The notes: generated from the sequence alone by a model not told the origin. Counted from the stretch's first letter, positions 25,524-34,593 are shown. The stretch: 64,000 nt of DNA from JARRON01 sp037383845 (GCA_037383845.1 JARRON010000003.1:1-64000), one strand, 5' to 3'. Numbers and translations are program-made.

Positions 25524-26150
25524 TCAGCGGACCCGGGCGCAGCCAGCGGTGTTCCAGGAAGCCGGCCGCCAGCCGGGCAGGTAGTCCGCCGCCAGCTCGG
25601 TGACGTCGAAGCCTGCCGCGGCGAGCAGAGCGGGCACGTCCCGGGTGAGGTTGCATCCGCCGGCCAGGGCTCTCCAGGCGGGGTTGAGCCGCTCCTGCCA
25701 GCGCCGCACCGACGCGTCCGGGGCCACGCCGTGTTCGCAAAACAGGAGCCGGCCCGACGGCTTCAGGACCCGGCGCATTTCCGCCAGGGCGGCCCGGGGC
25801 TCGGGGACAGTGCAGAGCGTGTATGTGGTGACGACGGTATCCACCGAGTCCGTGTCCAGGGGAATGTCCTCGGCCCCCGCAGTCACCAGGCGAACGGGAA
25901 ACGGCGAATCGGGCAGCATCCGCCCGGCCAGCCGGGCCATTCCATCGGAGGGCTCCAGCCCGACCAGTTCCTGCACCCTGGCCGCGTTGTAGAAGGGGGT
26001 GTTCAGGCCGGAACCGAAGCCGATCTCCAGCACCCTGCCCGCGGCCCGGGGAATCCAGGTGGCTCGCTGCCGCGTAATCGGCCCGGTTCCGCAGGCCAGG
26101 TGAACCAGTCGCGGCAACAGGTGCTTCTCGTAGAGCTGCCCGATCATCAC
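25524..26150 (-). CDS. Class I SAM-dependent methyltransferase
   Basis: 208 residues. SAM-binding VLEIGFGSGLNTPFY, the acidic strand GLEPSDGMA, and the post-I motif AEDIPLDTDSVDTVVTTY are complete. The UbiE/methyltransf_11-like fold continues with MRRVLKPSGRLLFCEHG. The N-terminus IGQLYEKHLLPRLVHLACGT suggests the small-molecule or phospholipid N-methyltransferase-like group; substrate unknown. Begins with tandem ATGs (26150 and 26147). Convergent with DoxX (3-bp gap) and divergent from the patatin gene. Confidence 0.85.
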   Translation of the reverse strand: MMIGQLYEKHLLPRLVHLACGTGPITRQRATWIPRAAGRVLEIGFGSGLNTPFYNAARVQELVGLEPSDGMARLAGRMLPDSPFPVRLVTAGAEDIPLDTDSVDTVVTTYTLCTVPEPRAALAEMRRVLKPSGRLLFCEHGVAPDASVRRWQERLNPAWRALAGGCNLTRDVPALLAAAGFDVTELAADYLPGWRPASWNTAGCARVR

Positions 26151-26206
26151 CCCAAGTGTGGTCCGCCCCGGGCCGAATCGCCAATTGCACGCTAAACTCC
26201 CGGCCC

Positions 26207-27166
26207 GTGGGCAATGGACGACCCTTTCGGATTCTGTGCCTGGACGGCGGCGGCGTGCGCGGGCTGGTGGCCGCGGTGTGGCTGGACGCGCTCGAAAGGG
26301 CCGCAGGGCGGCGCGTGGGCGAGATGTTCGACCTGGTGGCGGGCAGCTCCACCGGTGCGATCCTCGCCGCTTCAGTGGCCGCGGGACGCCCGGCCGGCGA
26401 GGTGGCCGAGCTCTACCTCACCGAGGCGCCGAAGATCTTCCCGGGACGCTTCGCGCGCTTCTGGGATCGGCTGGGACGGCTTTTCCGCCAGGGCCTGTCC
26501 GCGCCGCGCTACGATGGCGAAGGCCTGGACCGGGTGCTCCGGCGCGAACTCGGTGAGGACCGTTTCGGCGATCTGCCTCTGAAAACCCTGATCACCAGCT
26601 ACGACGCCTGGGAGAGAGAGCCCCGGATTTTCAAGAGCTGGAACCCGGATCACGTGGACCTGCCGACCTGGGCCGTGTGCCGTGCCTCCTGTTCGGCCCC
26701 GGGTTACTTCCCGGCCATGGCGCTGAAGCTGAAGGGCCGGCGGCGCCCTCTCATTGACGGTGGCGTGGTGGCCAACAACCCGGCCGCCTGCGCCCTGGCC
26801 GAGGGCTGGCGGCTGTGCCGCGCCGAGGGCCGGGATCCTTCGGAAATCCTGCTGGCTTCCTTCGGCACCGGCGAGGCCACCCGGCCGGTGACGCTGGCCC
26901 AGGCCCGGGAATGGGGACCGCTGGAATGGGCCCTGCCCATCATCGGCACCCTCTTCGACGGTGCCTCGGACGCCGCCGACTACGTGGTCCGGCAGATCCT
27001 GGACGAGGACCGTTACTTTCGCTTCCAGGCAGAACTGCGGGGCCCGGACGACGACATCGACGGGGCGGGGCGTGGCAACCTTGAGGCCCTGTACCGCTTC
27101 GCCACCGGCTACCTCCAGGGCAGGGGCGGAGAGTCGATGGAGAAACTGCTGGCGCGGCTGGACTAG
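26207..27166 (+). CDS. Patatin-like phospholipase
   Basis: 319 residues from the GTG at 26207. Patatin hallmarks are complete: oxyanion loop DGGGVRG (13-19), nucleophile Ser48 in GSSTG, and the catalytic Asp184 in LIDGGVVANNP. Likely a cytoplasmic acyl hydrolase. The same fold serves as the CapV effector of CBASS, but no cyclase or CD-NTase neighbour is present. The frame is open to a GTG at 26156, giving a non-conserved 17-residue extension; 26207 is preferred because the first beta strand follows at once. TAG stop shares CTAG with the cupin gene. Confidence 0.85.
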   Translation: MGNGRPFRILCLDGGGVRGLVAAVWLDALERAAGRRVGEMFDLVAGSSTGAILAASVAAGRPAGEVAELYLTEAPKIFPGRFARFWDRLGRLFRQGLSAPRYDGEGLDRVLRRELGEDRFGDLPLKTLITSYDAWEREPRIFKSWNPDHVDLPTWAVCRASCSAPGYFPAMALKLKGRRRPLIDGGVVANNPAACALAEGWRLCRAEGRDPSEILLASFGTGEATRPVTLAQAREWGPLEWALPIIGTLFDGASDAADYVVRQILDEDRYFRFQAELRGPDDDIDGAGRGNLEALYRFATGYLQGRGGESMEKLLARLD

Positions 27167-27471
27167 CGGGCTTCGCCCAGCCGAACCCCATCCAGCGCCA
27201 GCACCGGCTGATCGCCGACCACTTCCACCGCCAGCAGGCAACCCCGACTGATCTCGAGCCAGTCCCCCGGCCCGAGCTCGGAAAAGCCGCCATCCACCTG
27301 CAGCCCAAGACGACCTGACAGCACGGCATCCGCGCGGTCCAGGCTGACGTGATACGCGGCGAAACGGGTTCCCGGCGCATAGACGTGAAAACTCACGGCG
27401 TAGCCCAGCGACTCCAGCCGCGTTCGCACTCCGTCGAGGGTGACCTCGCCGATCCGGCCCGGGGACTTCAC
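27163..27471 (-). CDS. Small cupin-like protein
   Basis: 102 residues from GTG. The C-terminal 70 residues alternate short beta strands with LSLDRADAVLSG-like and GGFSELGPGDWLEISRG elements, the second being the cupin PGD turn. The usual metal His/Glu residues are not obvious, so it may be non-catalytic. A GGGGAG Shine-Dalgarno is spaced 6 nt from the GTG but lies in a stem-loop. Function unknown. Confidence 0.6.
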   Translation of the reverse strand: MKSPGRIGEVTLDGVRTRLESLGYAVSFHVYAPGTRFAAYHVSLDRADAVLSGRLGLQVDGGFSELGPGDWLEISRGCLLAVEVVGDQPVLALDGVRLGEAR

Positions 27472-27479
27472 CGTCCACT

Positions 27480-27502
27480 CCCCGCCGGTGCCGGCGGCGG
27501 GG
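27480..27502 (-). promoter_or_regulatory. GC-rich hairpin covering the ribosome binding site of the cupin gene
   Basis: Perfect 8-bp stem (27480-27487 with 27495-27502) around a 7-nt loop. On the minus-strand transcript the downstream arm contains the first bases of the GGGGAG Shine-Dalgarno. No U-run follows, so it is not a standard terminator for the upstream SMR gene, but it could limit read-through translation. Confidence 0.4.
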
Positions 27503-27551
27503 TCCAGCGGGAAACGTGTTCAGCCATACCCGGAAGCATAGCCGGTACCGC

Positions 27552-27869
27552 TCAGGACGCGGTCATCCTCAGACCCGCGATCCCCGCCACGATCAGCACG
27601 ATGGAGGTCAGCCGCAGCGCATCCGCGGCCTCCCCCAGCACCGCGATGCCGTAGACCGCTGTGCCGACGGCGCCGATGCCGGTCCACACGGCGTAAGCCG
27701 TCCCCAGGGGGATTTGCTTGAGCGCCTCGGCCAGGAGCACGAAGCTGGCGATGCCCGCCACGACGAAAAGGGCCGTCGCCGCCGGCCGGGTGAAACCCTG
27801 GCTGTGCTTGAGCGCGACGGCCCAGACCACTTCCAGGATGCCGGCGATCCCCAGCCACACCCAGGCCAT
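27552..27869 (-). CDS. gdx: SMR family transporter, Gdx/SugE type (guanidinium exporter)
   Basis: 105 residues, four transmembrane helices. Essential Glu13 in LEVVWAVALKHSQGFT, and PLGTAYAVWTGIGAVGTAVYG and GIAVLGE are the SugE/Gdx pattern rather than EmrE. Characterised Gdx proteins export guanidinium. No guanidine riboswitch is present: its start codon abuts the stop of the DUF2721 gene. It ends the long trp transcription unit. Substrate is by homology. Confidence 0.85.
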   Translation of the reverse strand: MAWVWLGIAGILEVVWAVALKHSQGFTRPAATALFVVAGIASFVLLAEALKQIPLGTAYAVWTGIGAVGTAVYGIAVLGEAADALRLTSIVLIVAGIAGLRMTAS

Positions 27870-28316
27870 CTAGGGCCTCCCGATGAGCCGGCTGACGCTT
27901 CGCACCGAGAGCATGATCTCCCGGAGGAAGATCAGCAGCGTGGCGATCAGCGCAAGCATGGCCAGCACGAAAAGGGCGGCGACGACCGCCGCCAGGTCAA
28001 CGCCGGTGGCCGCCCCGACGAAAGCCAGGGCGATGAGAAGACACACGCAGAGCTCACTCAGGACCGCGCAGGCGATGGCACGGTGAGCCAGGCGGATCCG
28101 CCGGCCCACCACCCCGAACTCCGCGGCCAGATGCTCCCGCTCGTCCGGCTGCGCCGATTCCCGGGTCGCCTGGAGGTGCCGCGCCCGGTCCACGGCCCGC
28201 CCCAGCCGGTGCGTCATCACCGTCAGGATGGCACCGATGCCGGTGAGCAGGAATACCGGTGCCACCGCCAGCTGGATCACGTGCGTGATGTCGGCGATGT
28301 CCGGCGAGAAATTCAC
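27870..28316 (-). CDS. DUF2721 family membrane protein
   Basis: 148 residues. DUF2721 pattern: an N-terminal helix (DITHVIQLAVAPVFLLTGIG), a charged loop with LGRAVDRARHLQ, and two further helices towards the C-terminus. GTG start in a GTGA overlap with the upstream permease stop, so it is translationally coupled. Function unknown; the family often sits in small clusters with other membrane proteins. Confidence 0.78.
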   Translation of the reverse strand: MNFSPDIADITHVIQLAVAPVFLLTGIGAILTVMTHRLGRAVDRARHLQATRESAQPDEREHLAAEFGVVGRRIRLAHRAIACAVLSELCVCLLIALAFVGAATGVDLAAVVAALFVLAMLALIATLLIFLREIMLSVRSVSRLIGRP

Positions 28317-29116
28317 CCGGCGATCCCGGCCATCAGCGTCACGCCCACCAGCAGCAGCAGTCCGCCCGTGAGGTAGCGCAGGCCCTCCAACGTGACCTTC
28401 GGCAACAGCCGCTTGCCGATCCATGCGCCGCCGAAGGCGAACAGGCACGCCAGCGCAACCAGCCCCCACGGAGCTTCTCCACGCGCCGGGCCGGCCAGAC
28501 CGCCCACGAGAAAAGCCGTGCCGTATACGACCAGCCGCGCCGCATCCACCAGGCAGGCCAGAGCCGCCTGGGTGGCCGCAAACTGGGGTGGGGACAAGCC
28601 CAGGGGCGACAGGAACGCCGCCCGCAATGCGCCCTGGTGCCCTGACAGGCCGCCGAAGAAACCCGAGAGGGCGCCGCCCAGGGGCAGGTATCGGGGAGAG
28701 ACGCGCCAGGCCGCCAGGGCCGGGACCAGCTCCATGAGTCCGAAGACGATAATCAGCGCTCCGAGAGCCAGCTTCAGCGGCGTCACCTCGGCCTGGAGTC
28801 CGCCCAGGGACCATTCCGCCAGGGTGGACTGGCCCGCCAGGAGGGTAAGCACGCCAGCGCCGGCAAATGCCGCCAGGAGCGCCGGAATCCCGAATACCAG
28901 GATCACGCGCCCCACCACGTGCTCCCTGAGCAGCCCCAGCTTGAAGATGTTGTTGGCGAAGTGGACCACCGCCGTGGACGCCACCGCCACGGCCAGTGGG
29001 AAGAACAGCGCGAACACCGGCAGCAGGAGGGTGCCGAGGCCGAAGCCCGAGAAGAGGGTGAGGGTGGACGCTCCGAGGGACACCAGGGGGACGATCACCC
29101 ACGGCACCCAGCTCAC
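28313..29116 (-). CDS. TauE/SafE-family sulfite/anion permease (DUF81)
   Basis: 267 residues, about eight transmembrane helices. DUF81 repeats: FSGFGLGTLLLPVFALFFP near the N-terminus and GALSGFFGGLSGHQGALRA in the second half. Family members export sulfite, sulfoacetate or other anions; substrate unknown. The GTG at 29116 is chosen because GGAG sits 8 nt upstream. It lies 28 bp after DUF2237, the largest gap in the trp unit downstream of trpE. Confidence 0.85.
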   Translation of the reverse strand: MSWVPWVIVPLVSLGASTLTLFSGFGLGTLLLPVFALFFPLAVAVASTAVVHFANNIFKLGLLREHVVGRVILVFGIPALLAAFAGAGVLTLLAGQSTLAEWSLGGLQAEVTPLKLALGALIIVFGLMELVPALAAWRVSPRYLPLGGALSGFFGGLSGHQGALRAAFLSPLGLSPPQFAATQAALACLVDAARLVVYGTAFLVGGLAGPARGEAPWGLVALACLFAFGGAWIGKRLLPKVTLEGLRYLTGGLLLLVGVTLMAGIAG

Positions 29117-29144
29117 GGTCAACACTCCGGCGCGCGGAAGAGGA

Positions 29145-29528
29145 TCAGCACAGGTCCAGGGCCCGGGCCTTGAGATCCACCAGGGGAATGATCTCGAGGG
29201 CCGACTCGTGGGTGGCCGCAAGCACCACCGGCGGCGCAACACCGGCCTCGAAGGCCTCCAGCCAGCGGGCGGCGCACAGGCACCACCGGTCCCCCGGCTT
29301 CAGGCCGGGGAAGCCGAACTCCGGCCGCGGCGTTACCAGGTCGTTGCCCATCCGCCGGGAGAACTCCAGGAACTCGGCGCTCATGCGCGCGCACACCACG
29401 TGGCGGCCCCGGTCCGCGGGGGACGTGTTGCAGCAGCCGTCACGGAAAAAGCCGGTCAGCGGGTCGAGTCCGCAGGGCTCCAGGGGCTCACCGAACACGT
29501 TCCGTCCGGATTCCGGGCTGGGCTTCAT
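29145..29528 (-). CDS. DUF2237 family protein
   Basis: 127 residues. DUF2237 motifs: NVFGEPLEPCGLDPLTGFFRDGC, HVVCARMSAEFLEFS, PGDRWCLCAARWLEA, and HESALEIIPLVDLK. The conserved cysteines (in the C-x-L, DGCC, VVCA and WCLC positions) suggest metal or thiol chemistry, but the function is not known. Starts in an ATGA overlap with the trpA stop. Confidence 0.85.
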   Translation of the reverse strand: MKPSPESGRNVFGEPLEPCGLDPLTGFFRDGCCNTSPADRGRHVVCARMSAEFLEFSRRMGNDLVTPRPEFGFPGLKPGDRWCLCAARWLEAFEAGVAPPVVLAATHESALEIIPLVDLKARALDLC

Positions 29529-30295
29529 GGCCGGAGGCTCTCGAGGAATGCCGAGCCCTTCTCGCCCCGCTCCAGGGCTTCCACCAGCGCGGAACCGACG
29601 ATGACGCCGGGCACCACCCGACCGAGCTCGGCTACCTGCTCCGGGCTGCGGATGCCGAAGCCGGCGCAGACGGGGACCTCTGCCGCCTCGACGCATCGAC
29701 CCAGGTATTCCGTCAGCTGCCCGGAGCCCCTGACCGCGCCGCCGGTGATGCCCGTGACGTTGACCGCGTACAGGAAGCCCCGGCTGGCCCGGGCGGCTGC
29801 CGCCAGCCGGCCCGGCGCGGTCACCGGGCTGACCAGCTGGACCAGGGCCAGCCCCTTCGCCGCCAGGGCGCGGTCCAGCTCCTCGCTTTCGTCCAGGGGC
29901 AGATCGGGGACAATGAAGCCGGCGACGCCCGCCGCAGCGGCTCGCCCGGCCAGTGTGTCATAGCCCATGGCGAGAAGAGGGTTCAGGTAGCTCATAAGCA
30001 CCACGGGGGCCGCCGGCGGCGGGTCCATGGCGCCGATCTCGTCCAGGATCCAGGACAGCGTGACGCCCTGGGCGATGGCCTCCTTGCTGGCCCTCTGAAT
30101 CGTCAGCCCGTCGGCCATGGGATCGGTGAAGGGGACCCCCACCTCCACCACGTCCGCCGTGCGGGCCACGTCCGCCAGCACCTCCCGAAACTCCGCCTTG
30201 TGAGGATAGCCGGCGGTGATAAAGGCCACCATGGCGGTCCGGCCTTCTTGCCCGGCGGCCGCGATAGCCCTCGAAATCCTCTCGTGGGCCTGCAT
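29525..30295 (-). CDS. trpA: Tryptophan synthase alpha subunit
   Basis: 256 residues. Cleaves indole-3-glycerol phosphate to indole. Catalytic Glu51 and Asp62 lie in VEVGVPFTDPMADG; FIVPDLPLDE and the phosphate-binding VCAGFGIRSPEQV and IVGSALVEAL are present. Abuts trpB without a gap (TAG then ATG). Confidence 0.96.
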   Translation of the reverse strand: MQAHERISRAIAAAGQEGRTAMVAFITAGYPHKAEFREVLADVARTADVVEVGVPFTDPMADGLTIQRASKEAIAQGVTLSWILDEIGAMDPPPAAPVVLMSYLNPLLAMGYDTLAGRAAAAGVAGFIVPDLPLDESEELDRALAAKGLALVQLVSPVTAPGRLAAAARASRGFLYAVNVTGITGGAVRGSGQLTEYLGRCVEAAEVPVCAGFGIRSPEQVAELGRVVPGVIVGSALVEALERGEKGSAFLESLRP

Positions 30296-31540
30296 CTACC
30301 GGCCTCCCTTGGGATTCTTCGACAGGGTGGGCATGTCCTTGTCCCCACGGCCGGACAGGCCGATGAGGATTCGCCTGCCCGGATTGTCCCGGGCCCAGCG
30401 CTTCGCGCCGGCGAAGGCATGGGCCGTCTCCAGTGCCGGCAGGATACCCTCCATTTCGCAGCACTCGTCGAGGGCCGCGAGGGCCTCGGCGTCATCCGCC
30501 GAGGCATAGCGGACCCGGCCGGTGGTTGCCAGGAAGGCGTGTTCCGGTCCCACGCCGGGGTAGTCCAGGCCCGCCGAGATGCTGTGGGTTTCCTGCACCT
30601 GGCCGTGCTCGTCCGACAGGAGCAGGGAATAGCACCCGTGCAGCACGCCGGGCCGGCCGAAACCCACGGTGGCGGAGTTCGCACCCAGGTCGTTGCCATG
30701 GCCGCCCGCCTCCACCCCCAGGATCTCCACGTCCCGGTCGGCCAGGAAACCGTGGAAGAGGCCGATGGCGTTGGACCCGCCCCCTACGCAGGCGACGACC
30801 AGGTCCGGCAGGCCGCCAGCTCGCTCCAGCAGCTGGCGGCGGGCCTCCCGGCCGATGACCGCCTGCAATTCGCGGACGAGATAGGGATAGGGGTGGGGGC
30901 CTACCACGGAGCCGAGCAGGTAATAGGTGCCTTCCGGGTCCGATACCCAGTCCCGCAGGGCCTCGTCGATGGCGGCCCGAAGGGTCGCGTCACCGCTGGT
31001 CACCGGCACCACCTCAGCGCCCAGGCGCTGCATGCGGTCCACGTTGGGCGCCTGGCGCTCGCAGTCCACCGCGCCCATGTACACCACGCAGGGCAGCCCG
31101 ATGCGGGCGCAGGCCGCCGCCGACGCCACGCCGTGCTGGCCCGCGCCGGTCTCGGCGATCACCCGCTTCGCGCCCAGCATCCTCGCCAGCATGGCCTGCC
31201 CCAGAGCATTGTTGATCTTGTGGGCGCCGGTGTGGGCCAGGTCCTCCCGCTTCAGCCAGACCTCCGCCCCCCAGGCATCGGACAGGCGGGGCGCCGGGGT
31301 GAGCGCCGTGGGCCGGCCCACCCAGTCGGCGAGTTCCGCGTTCAGGCAGGACTGGAACGACTCGGAGTGGAGGTGCGCTTCCACGCCTGCCTGTAGCCGG
31401 TCCAGCGCAGGCACCAGCGTTTCCGGGACGTACCTGCCACCCCAGGGGCCGAACCGTCCCCTGGCGTCCGGGAGCTTGCCTGCCAGGAGCAATTCCAGCA
31501 GGTCCTCGGCTTCGTTGGCCGCCATGGCGGTGACGTTCAT
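30296..31540 (-). CDS. trpB: Tryptophan synthase beta subunit
   Basis: 414 residues. PLP Lys108 in LKREDLAHTGAHKINNALGQ, catalytic Glu in AETGAGQHG, and the PLP phosphate loop in GGGSNAIG. Start MNVTAMAANE overlaps the trpF stop by 4 nt; a second ATG at 31525 is possible. TrpB1 type, coupled to trpA. Confidence 0.97.
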   Translation of the reverse strand: MNVTAMAANEAEDLLELLLAGKLPDARGRFGPWGGRYVPETLVPALDRLQAGVEAHLHSESFQSCLNAELADWVGRPTALTPAPRLSDAWGAEVWLKREDLAHTGAHKINNALGQAMLARMLGAKRVIAETGAGQHGVASAAACARIGLPCVVYMGAVDCERQAPNVDRMQRLGAEVVPVTSGDATLRAAIDEALRDWVSDPEGTYYLLGSVVGPHPYPYLVRELQAVIGREARRQLLERAGGLPDLVVACVGGGSNAIGLFHGFLADRDVEILGVEAGGHGNDLGANSATVGFGRPGVLHGCYSLLLSDEHGQVQETHSISAGLDYPGVGPEHAFLATTGRVRYASADDAEALAALDECCEMEGILPALETAHAFAGAKRWARDNPGRRILIGLSGRGDKDMPTLSKNPKGGR

Positions 31541-32145
31541 TCTGTTGACTCCTTGATTGCTTCCGCTGCCCGCCGGGCGGCGGCCACGAAAGCCGCCATC
31601 CTGGCCGGGTCCTTCTCGCCCCGCCTGATCTCGACTCCGCTTGAGACGTCGATGCCCCACGGACGAACCGACGCAACGGCGTCGGCCACGTTTGCCGCAT
31701 CCAGGCCGCCGGCCAGTATCACCCGCGTCTGCCTGGCCAGCTTCTCCGCCGCGTCCCAGTCTGTCACTTCGCCGGCACCGCTTTCGGCGCCCGCGAACAG
31801 GACGAGCCCGGGCAGGACCACGGGGGTCGGGCCGCCGGCGCGCAGAACCGCCACGGGCTCGGCGCCGGCCAGGTCCTGGCCGGCCAGGTCGGCCGCATCG
31901 GTCTGCACCCAGTCCGCCGCGAACTCGTGCAGCACCCGGGCAACCTCGCCAGGGGCCGGATGCCGGAAAACCGCCACCCGGACCACCGAGTCAGGCAGTC
32001 GCTCCGCCAGGGCGGCGGCGCGCTCCGCCGTCAGTTGCCGGGGCGAGGGGGAAAACACGAAGCCGGCGGCATCTACACCGGTCTCGGCGGCAGCCTCCAC
32101 CGCCGCCTCCGTGGTGAGTCCACACACTTTCACGAAAAGATTCAT
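31537..32145 (-). CDS. trpF: Phosphoribosylanthranilate isomerase
   Basis: 202 residues, TIM barrel. Catalytic cysteine in VKVCGLTTEAA, substrate loop GFVFSPSPRQLT, the catalytic aspartate in ILAGGLDAANV, and the phosphate site DVSSGVEIRRGEKD. A separate gene between trpC and trpB, not fused to trpC as in enterics. ATGA overlaps at both ends. Confidence 0.95.
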   Translation of the reverse strand: MNLFVKVCGLTTEAAVEAAAETGVDAAGFVFSPSPRQLTAERAAALAERLPDSVVRVAVFRHPAPGEVARVLHEFAADWVQTDAADLAGQDLAGAEPVAVLRAGGPTPVVLPGLVLFAGAESGAGEVTDWDAAEKLARQTRVILAGGLDAANVADAVASVRPWGIDVSSGVEIRRGEKDPARMAAFVAAARRAAEAIKESTE

Positions 32146-32951
32146 CCCAGGACCCGGGTTCCGTGTTCGATCATTTCCCTGGCCAGCGCGCCGGGCGCAG
32201 GGCTCCGCATCAGGGCCGTACCAACCAGCACAAGCCGGTATCCGAGGGCGGCGGCAGCGGCGGCGTCTTCGGGGCTGAGAATGCCGCTTTCGGCCACGCC
32301 CGGAATGCCCGGCGGCAAGCTGCGAGCCAGGGCCTCCAGCCGTCCGGGGTCCACGTCCAGGGTTCGGAGGTCCCGGGTGTTCACCCCCGCGAGTACCGGC
32401 GGACCTTCACTCGCGGGCACCAGCTTTCCCGCCCGGGCCAGGTCACGCTCATCGAACGCCTCCAGCAGCACGAACATGCCGTGCTCCCGGGCCGTATCCA
32501 CCATCTCCTGCACCAGGCAGTCTTCCAGCATCGCCAGAATGAGCAGCACGCCGCCGGCGCCGGCAGCCCGCGCCTCGAGAACCTGCCATGGCGCCACCAG
32601 GAAGTCCTTCCGCATGGCCGGCACCCCTGTCGCCCGCAGCGCCTTCGCCGCCAGCGCCAGGTCCTCGAGACTGCCATGGAAACGTGACGGTTCCGTGAGT
32701 ACCGACACCGCGGCTGCCCCCGCGCCGGCGTAGGTGGCGGCCCGGCCCGCCACGTCGGTGTCCGCTTCCAGGGCGCCCTCCGCGGGCGAGGCCCGCTTGA
32801 TTTCCGCGATCAGCCCGAAGCCCTGCAAAGCGAGCGGCGGCGGCGGCGGCGCGGACGCGCACTCAGCGAGCAGGGCGGCCTCGCTGTGGGCCCGGGATGC
32901 CGCGGCCAGCCGCTGCCGGGACGCCTCCGCCATGGCGTCGAGAAAACTCAT
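32142..32951 (-). CDS. trpC: Indole-3-glycerol phosphate synthase
   Basis: 269 residues. Active-site lysines in LIAEIKRASPAEG and MRKDFLV, glutamate in AGVNTRDL/VAESGI regions, and phosphate binding in VLVGTALMRS. Monofunctional. ATGA overlaps with trpD and trpF. Confidence 0.96.
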   Translation of the reverse strand: MSFLDAMAEASRQRLAAASRAHSEAALLAECASAPPPPPLALQGFGLIAEIKRASPAEGALEADTDVAGRAATYAGAGAAAVSVLTEPSRFHGSLEDLALAAKALRATGVPAMRKDFLVAPWQVLEARAAGAGGVLLILAMLEDCLVQEMVDTAREHGMFVLLEAFDERDLARAGKLVPASEGPPVLAGVNTRDLRTLDVDPGRLEALARSLPPGIPGVAESGILSPEDAAAAAALGYRLVLVGTALMRSPAPGALAREMIEHGTRVLG

Positions 32952-33991
32952 CCCCCGGCCTCCGGACGCCCAAAGAACCCCGCCAGGCGCTGTAGCGTCT
33001 CGGCGGCATCGCCGCGGTTCAGGACGTCCCGGGCCATGGCTGCCCCCTCAGCAGTGCTGTCCGCACGCCCGGTGAGTTCCAGGGCGAGGGCTGCACCCAG
33101 CACCAGGGCATCGGCGTGGGCCCCGGCCTCGCGGCCCTCGAAGACGTCCCGGATGCGACCGGCGTTGTAGTCACAGCTCCCGCCGGCCAGGGCGTCGGGC
33201 GCGCAGCGCGGAATGCCCAGGTCCGCCGGGTCCCTGACCTGTTCTTCCACCCTTCCGCCCCTGACGTCGTAGAGCAGGAATGTGCCCACCGGCGTGGCCT
33301 CGTCCCAGCCCGGCTCGCCGTGAATCACGAAGGCCCGTCGCAGATCCTCCGCTCCGGCAAGCGCGTCGGCCATGAGCGCTGCCATTTCGGGACTGTAGGC
33401 GCCCAGCAGGAGATAGGGCGGTGCCGCCGGGTTGGTCAGCGGTCCGAGGATGTTGAACACCGTGCGCACGCCCATCGCCTTCCGGACAGGCGCCACCGCT
33501 TTCATGGCCGGATGGTAGTAGGGCGCAAACAGGAACGTGAACCGTGTCTGCGCCAGGCAGTCTGCCGCCCTGGCCTCGTCCAGGGGCAGTTCCATGCCCA
33601 GGGATTCCAGGACGTCGGCGCTGCCGCTCTTGCTGGAGACCGACCGGTTGCCGTGCTTCGCCACGGGGATGCCGCAGGCCGCTGCCAGAAGCGCGGTCCC
33701 CGTGGACAGGTTCAGGCTCCCGGAGGCATCGCCGCCGGTGCCCACGATGTCCACCAGCCCTTCGCGGTCCGGCAGCGCGGGCTTCCGGGCCAGTCCCCGC
33801 ATCGCAGCCGCGAAGCCCCTGACCTCCTCCGGCGTCTCGCCCTTGGCCCGGAGCGCCGTCAGCAGCGCGCCGGCCACCGCCGGCGACAGGTCTTCTTCCG
33901 TCAGCAGTTCAAGCAGTGAAGCTGCCTCCGACTCCCGCAGGTGGTCGTGGGCCAGAAGACGCTCGAGGAACTCCGCGGGCCGTGTGCTCAC
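32948..33991 (-). CDS. trpD: Anthranilate phosphoribosyltransferase
   Basis: 347 residues. PRPP-binding IVGTGGDASGSLNLSTGTAL, GIPVAKHGNRSVSSKSGSAD, and FNILGPLTNPA are the family hallmarks. Not fused to trpG. ATGA overlaps on both sides. Confidence 0.96.
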   Translation of the reverse strand: MSTRPAEFLERLLAHDHLRESEAASLLELLTEEDLSPAVAGALLTALRAKGETPEEVRGFAAAMRGLARKPALPDREGLVDIVGTGGDASGSLNLSTGTALLAAACGIPVAKHGNRSVSSKSGSADVLESLGMELPLDEARAADCLAQTRFTFLFAPYYHPAMKAVAPVRKAMGVRTVFNILGPLTNPAAPPYLLLGAYSPEMAALMADALAGAEDLRRAFVIHGEPGWDEATPVGTFLLYDVRGGRVEEQVRDPADLGIPRCAPDALAGGSCDYNAGRIRDVFEGREAGAHADALVLGAALALELTGRADSTAEGAAMARDVLNRGDAAETLQRLAGFFGRPEAGG

Positions 33992-34593
33992 TGGTCGGCC
34001 TCCGTGGTCACGGTGGCGAAGCCGGGCTCGAGAAACTGCCGGATCATCGCCAGGCCTTCGGGGGTCAGGACACTCTCCGGATGGAACTGGACGCCCTCCA
34101 CCGGCAGGGTCCGGTGCCTCACGCCCATGACCTCTCCGTCGGAGGTGAATGCGCTGACCGCCAGTTCCTCCGGCAACTCCTCCCGCCGCACGGCCAGGGA
34201 GTGGTACCGCCCGGCCTCGAAGGGCTGCGGCAGACCGGCGAACAGGCCCTTTCCGTCGTGATAGACCTGCGAGGTCTTGCCGTGCATCAGCGTCCTGGCG
34301 GGACGCACCCGGCCCCCGTAGGCCTCCACCAGGGCCTGGTGGCCCAGGCAGACGCCCAGCACCGGCACGCGACCGGCGAAAGCCCGGATGGCGGCGATGG
34401 AAATCCCCGCGCTGGCAGGCACGCCGGGGCCGGGAGACACCACCAGGTGGCTGGGATTCAGCGCCAGCGCCTCGTCCATGCCGAGGGCGTCGTTGCGATG
34501 AACCAGGACCTCCGCGCCCAGCATGCGCAGGTACTGCACCAGGTTGTAGGTGAACGAATCGTAGTTATCGATCATCAGGACCCGCGCGCTCAC
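33988..34593 (-). CDS. trpG: Anthranilate synthase component II (glutamine amidotransferase)
   Basis: 201 residues. Class I amidotransferase triad: Cys82 in VCLGHQAL, His171 and Glu173 in VQFHPES. MIDNYDSFTYNLVQYL is the TrpG/PabA N-terminus. Could also serve PabB (folate). Overlaps trpE by 4 nt. Confidence 0.95.
   Translation of the reverse strand: MSARVLMIDNYDSFTYNLVQYLRMLGAEVLVHRNDALGMDEALALNPSHLVVSPGPGVPASAGISIAAIRAFAGRVPVLGVCLGHQALVEAYGGRVRPARTLMHGKTSQVYHDGKGLFAGLPQPFEAGRYHSLAVRREELPEELAVSAFTSDGEVMGVRHRTLPVEGVQFHPESVLTPEGLAMIRQFLEPGFATVTTEADQ

Noticed and set aside
26156..27166. Patatin as part of a CBASS (CapV) anti-phage system
   Set aside because: The serine-aspartate dyad fits, but no CD-NTase, Cap2/Cap3 or other defence gene is adjacent; neighbours are a methyltransferase and a cupin.
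27552..27900. A guanidine riboswitch for the Gdx exporter
   Set aside because: The gene's start abuts the previous stop; there is no leader in which a riboswitch could lie.
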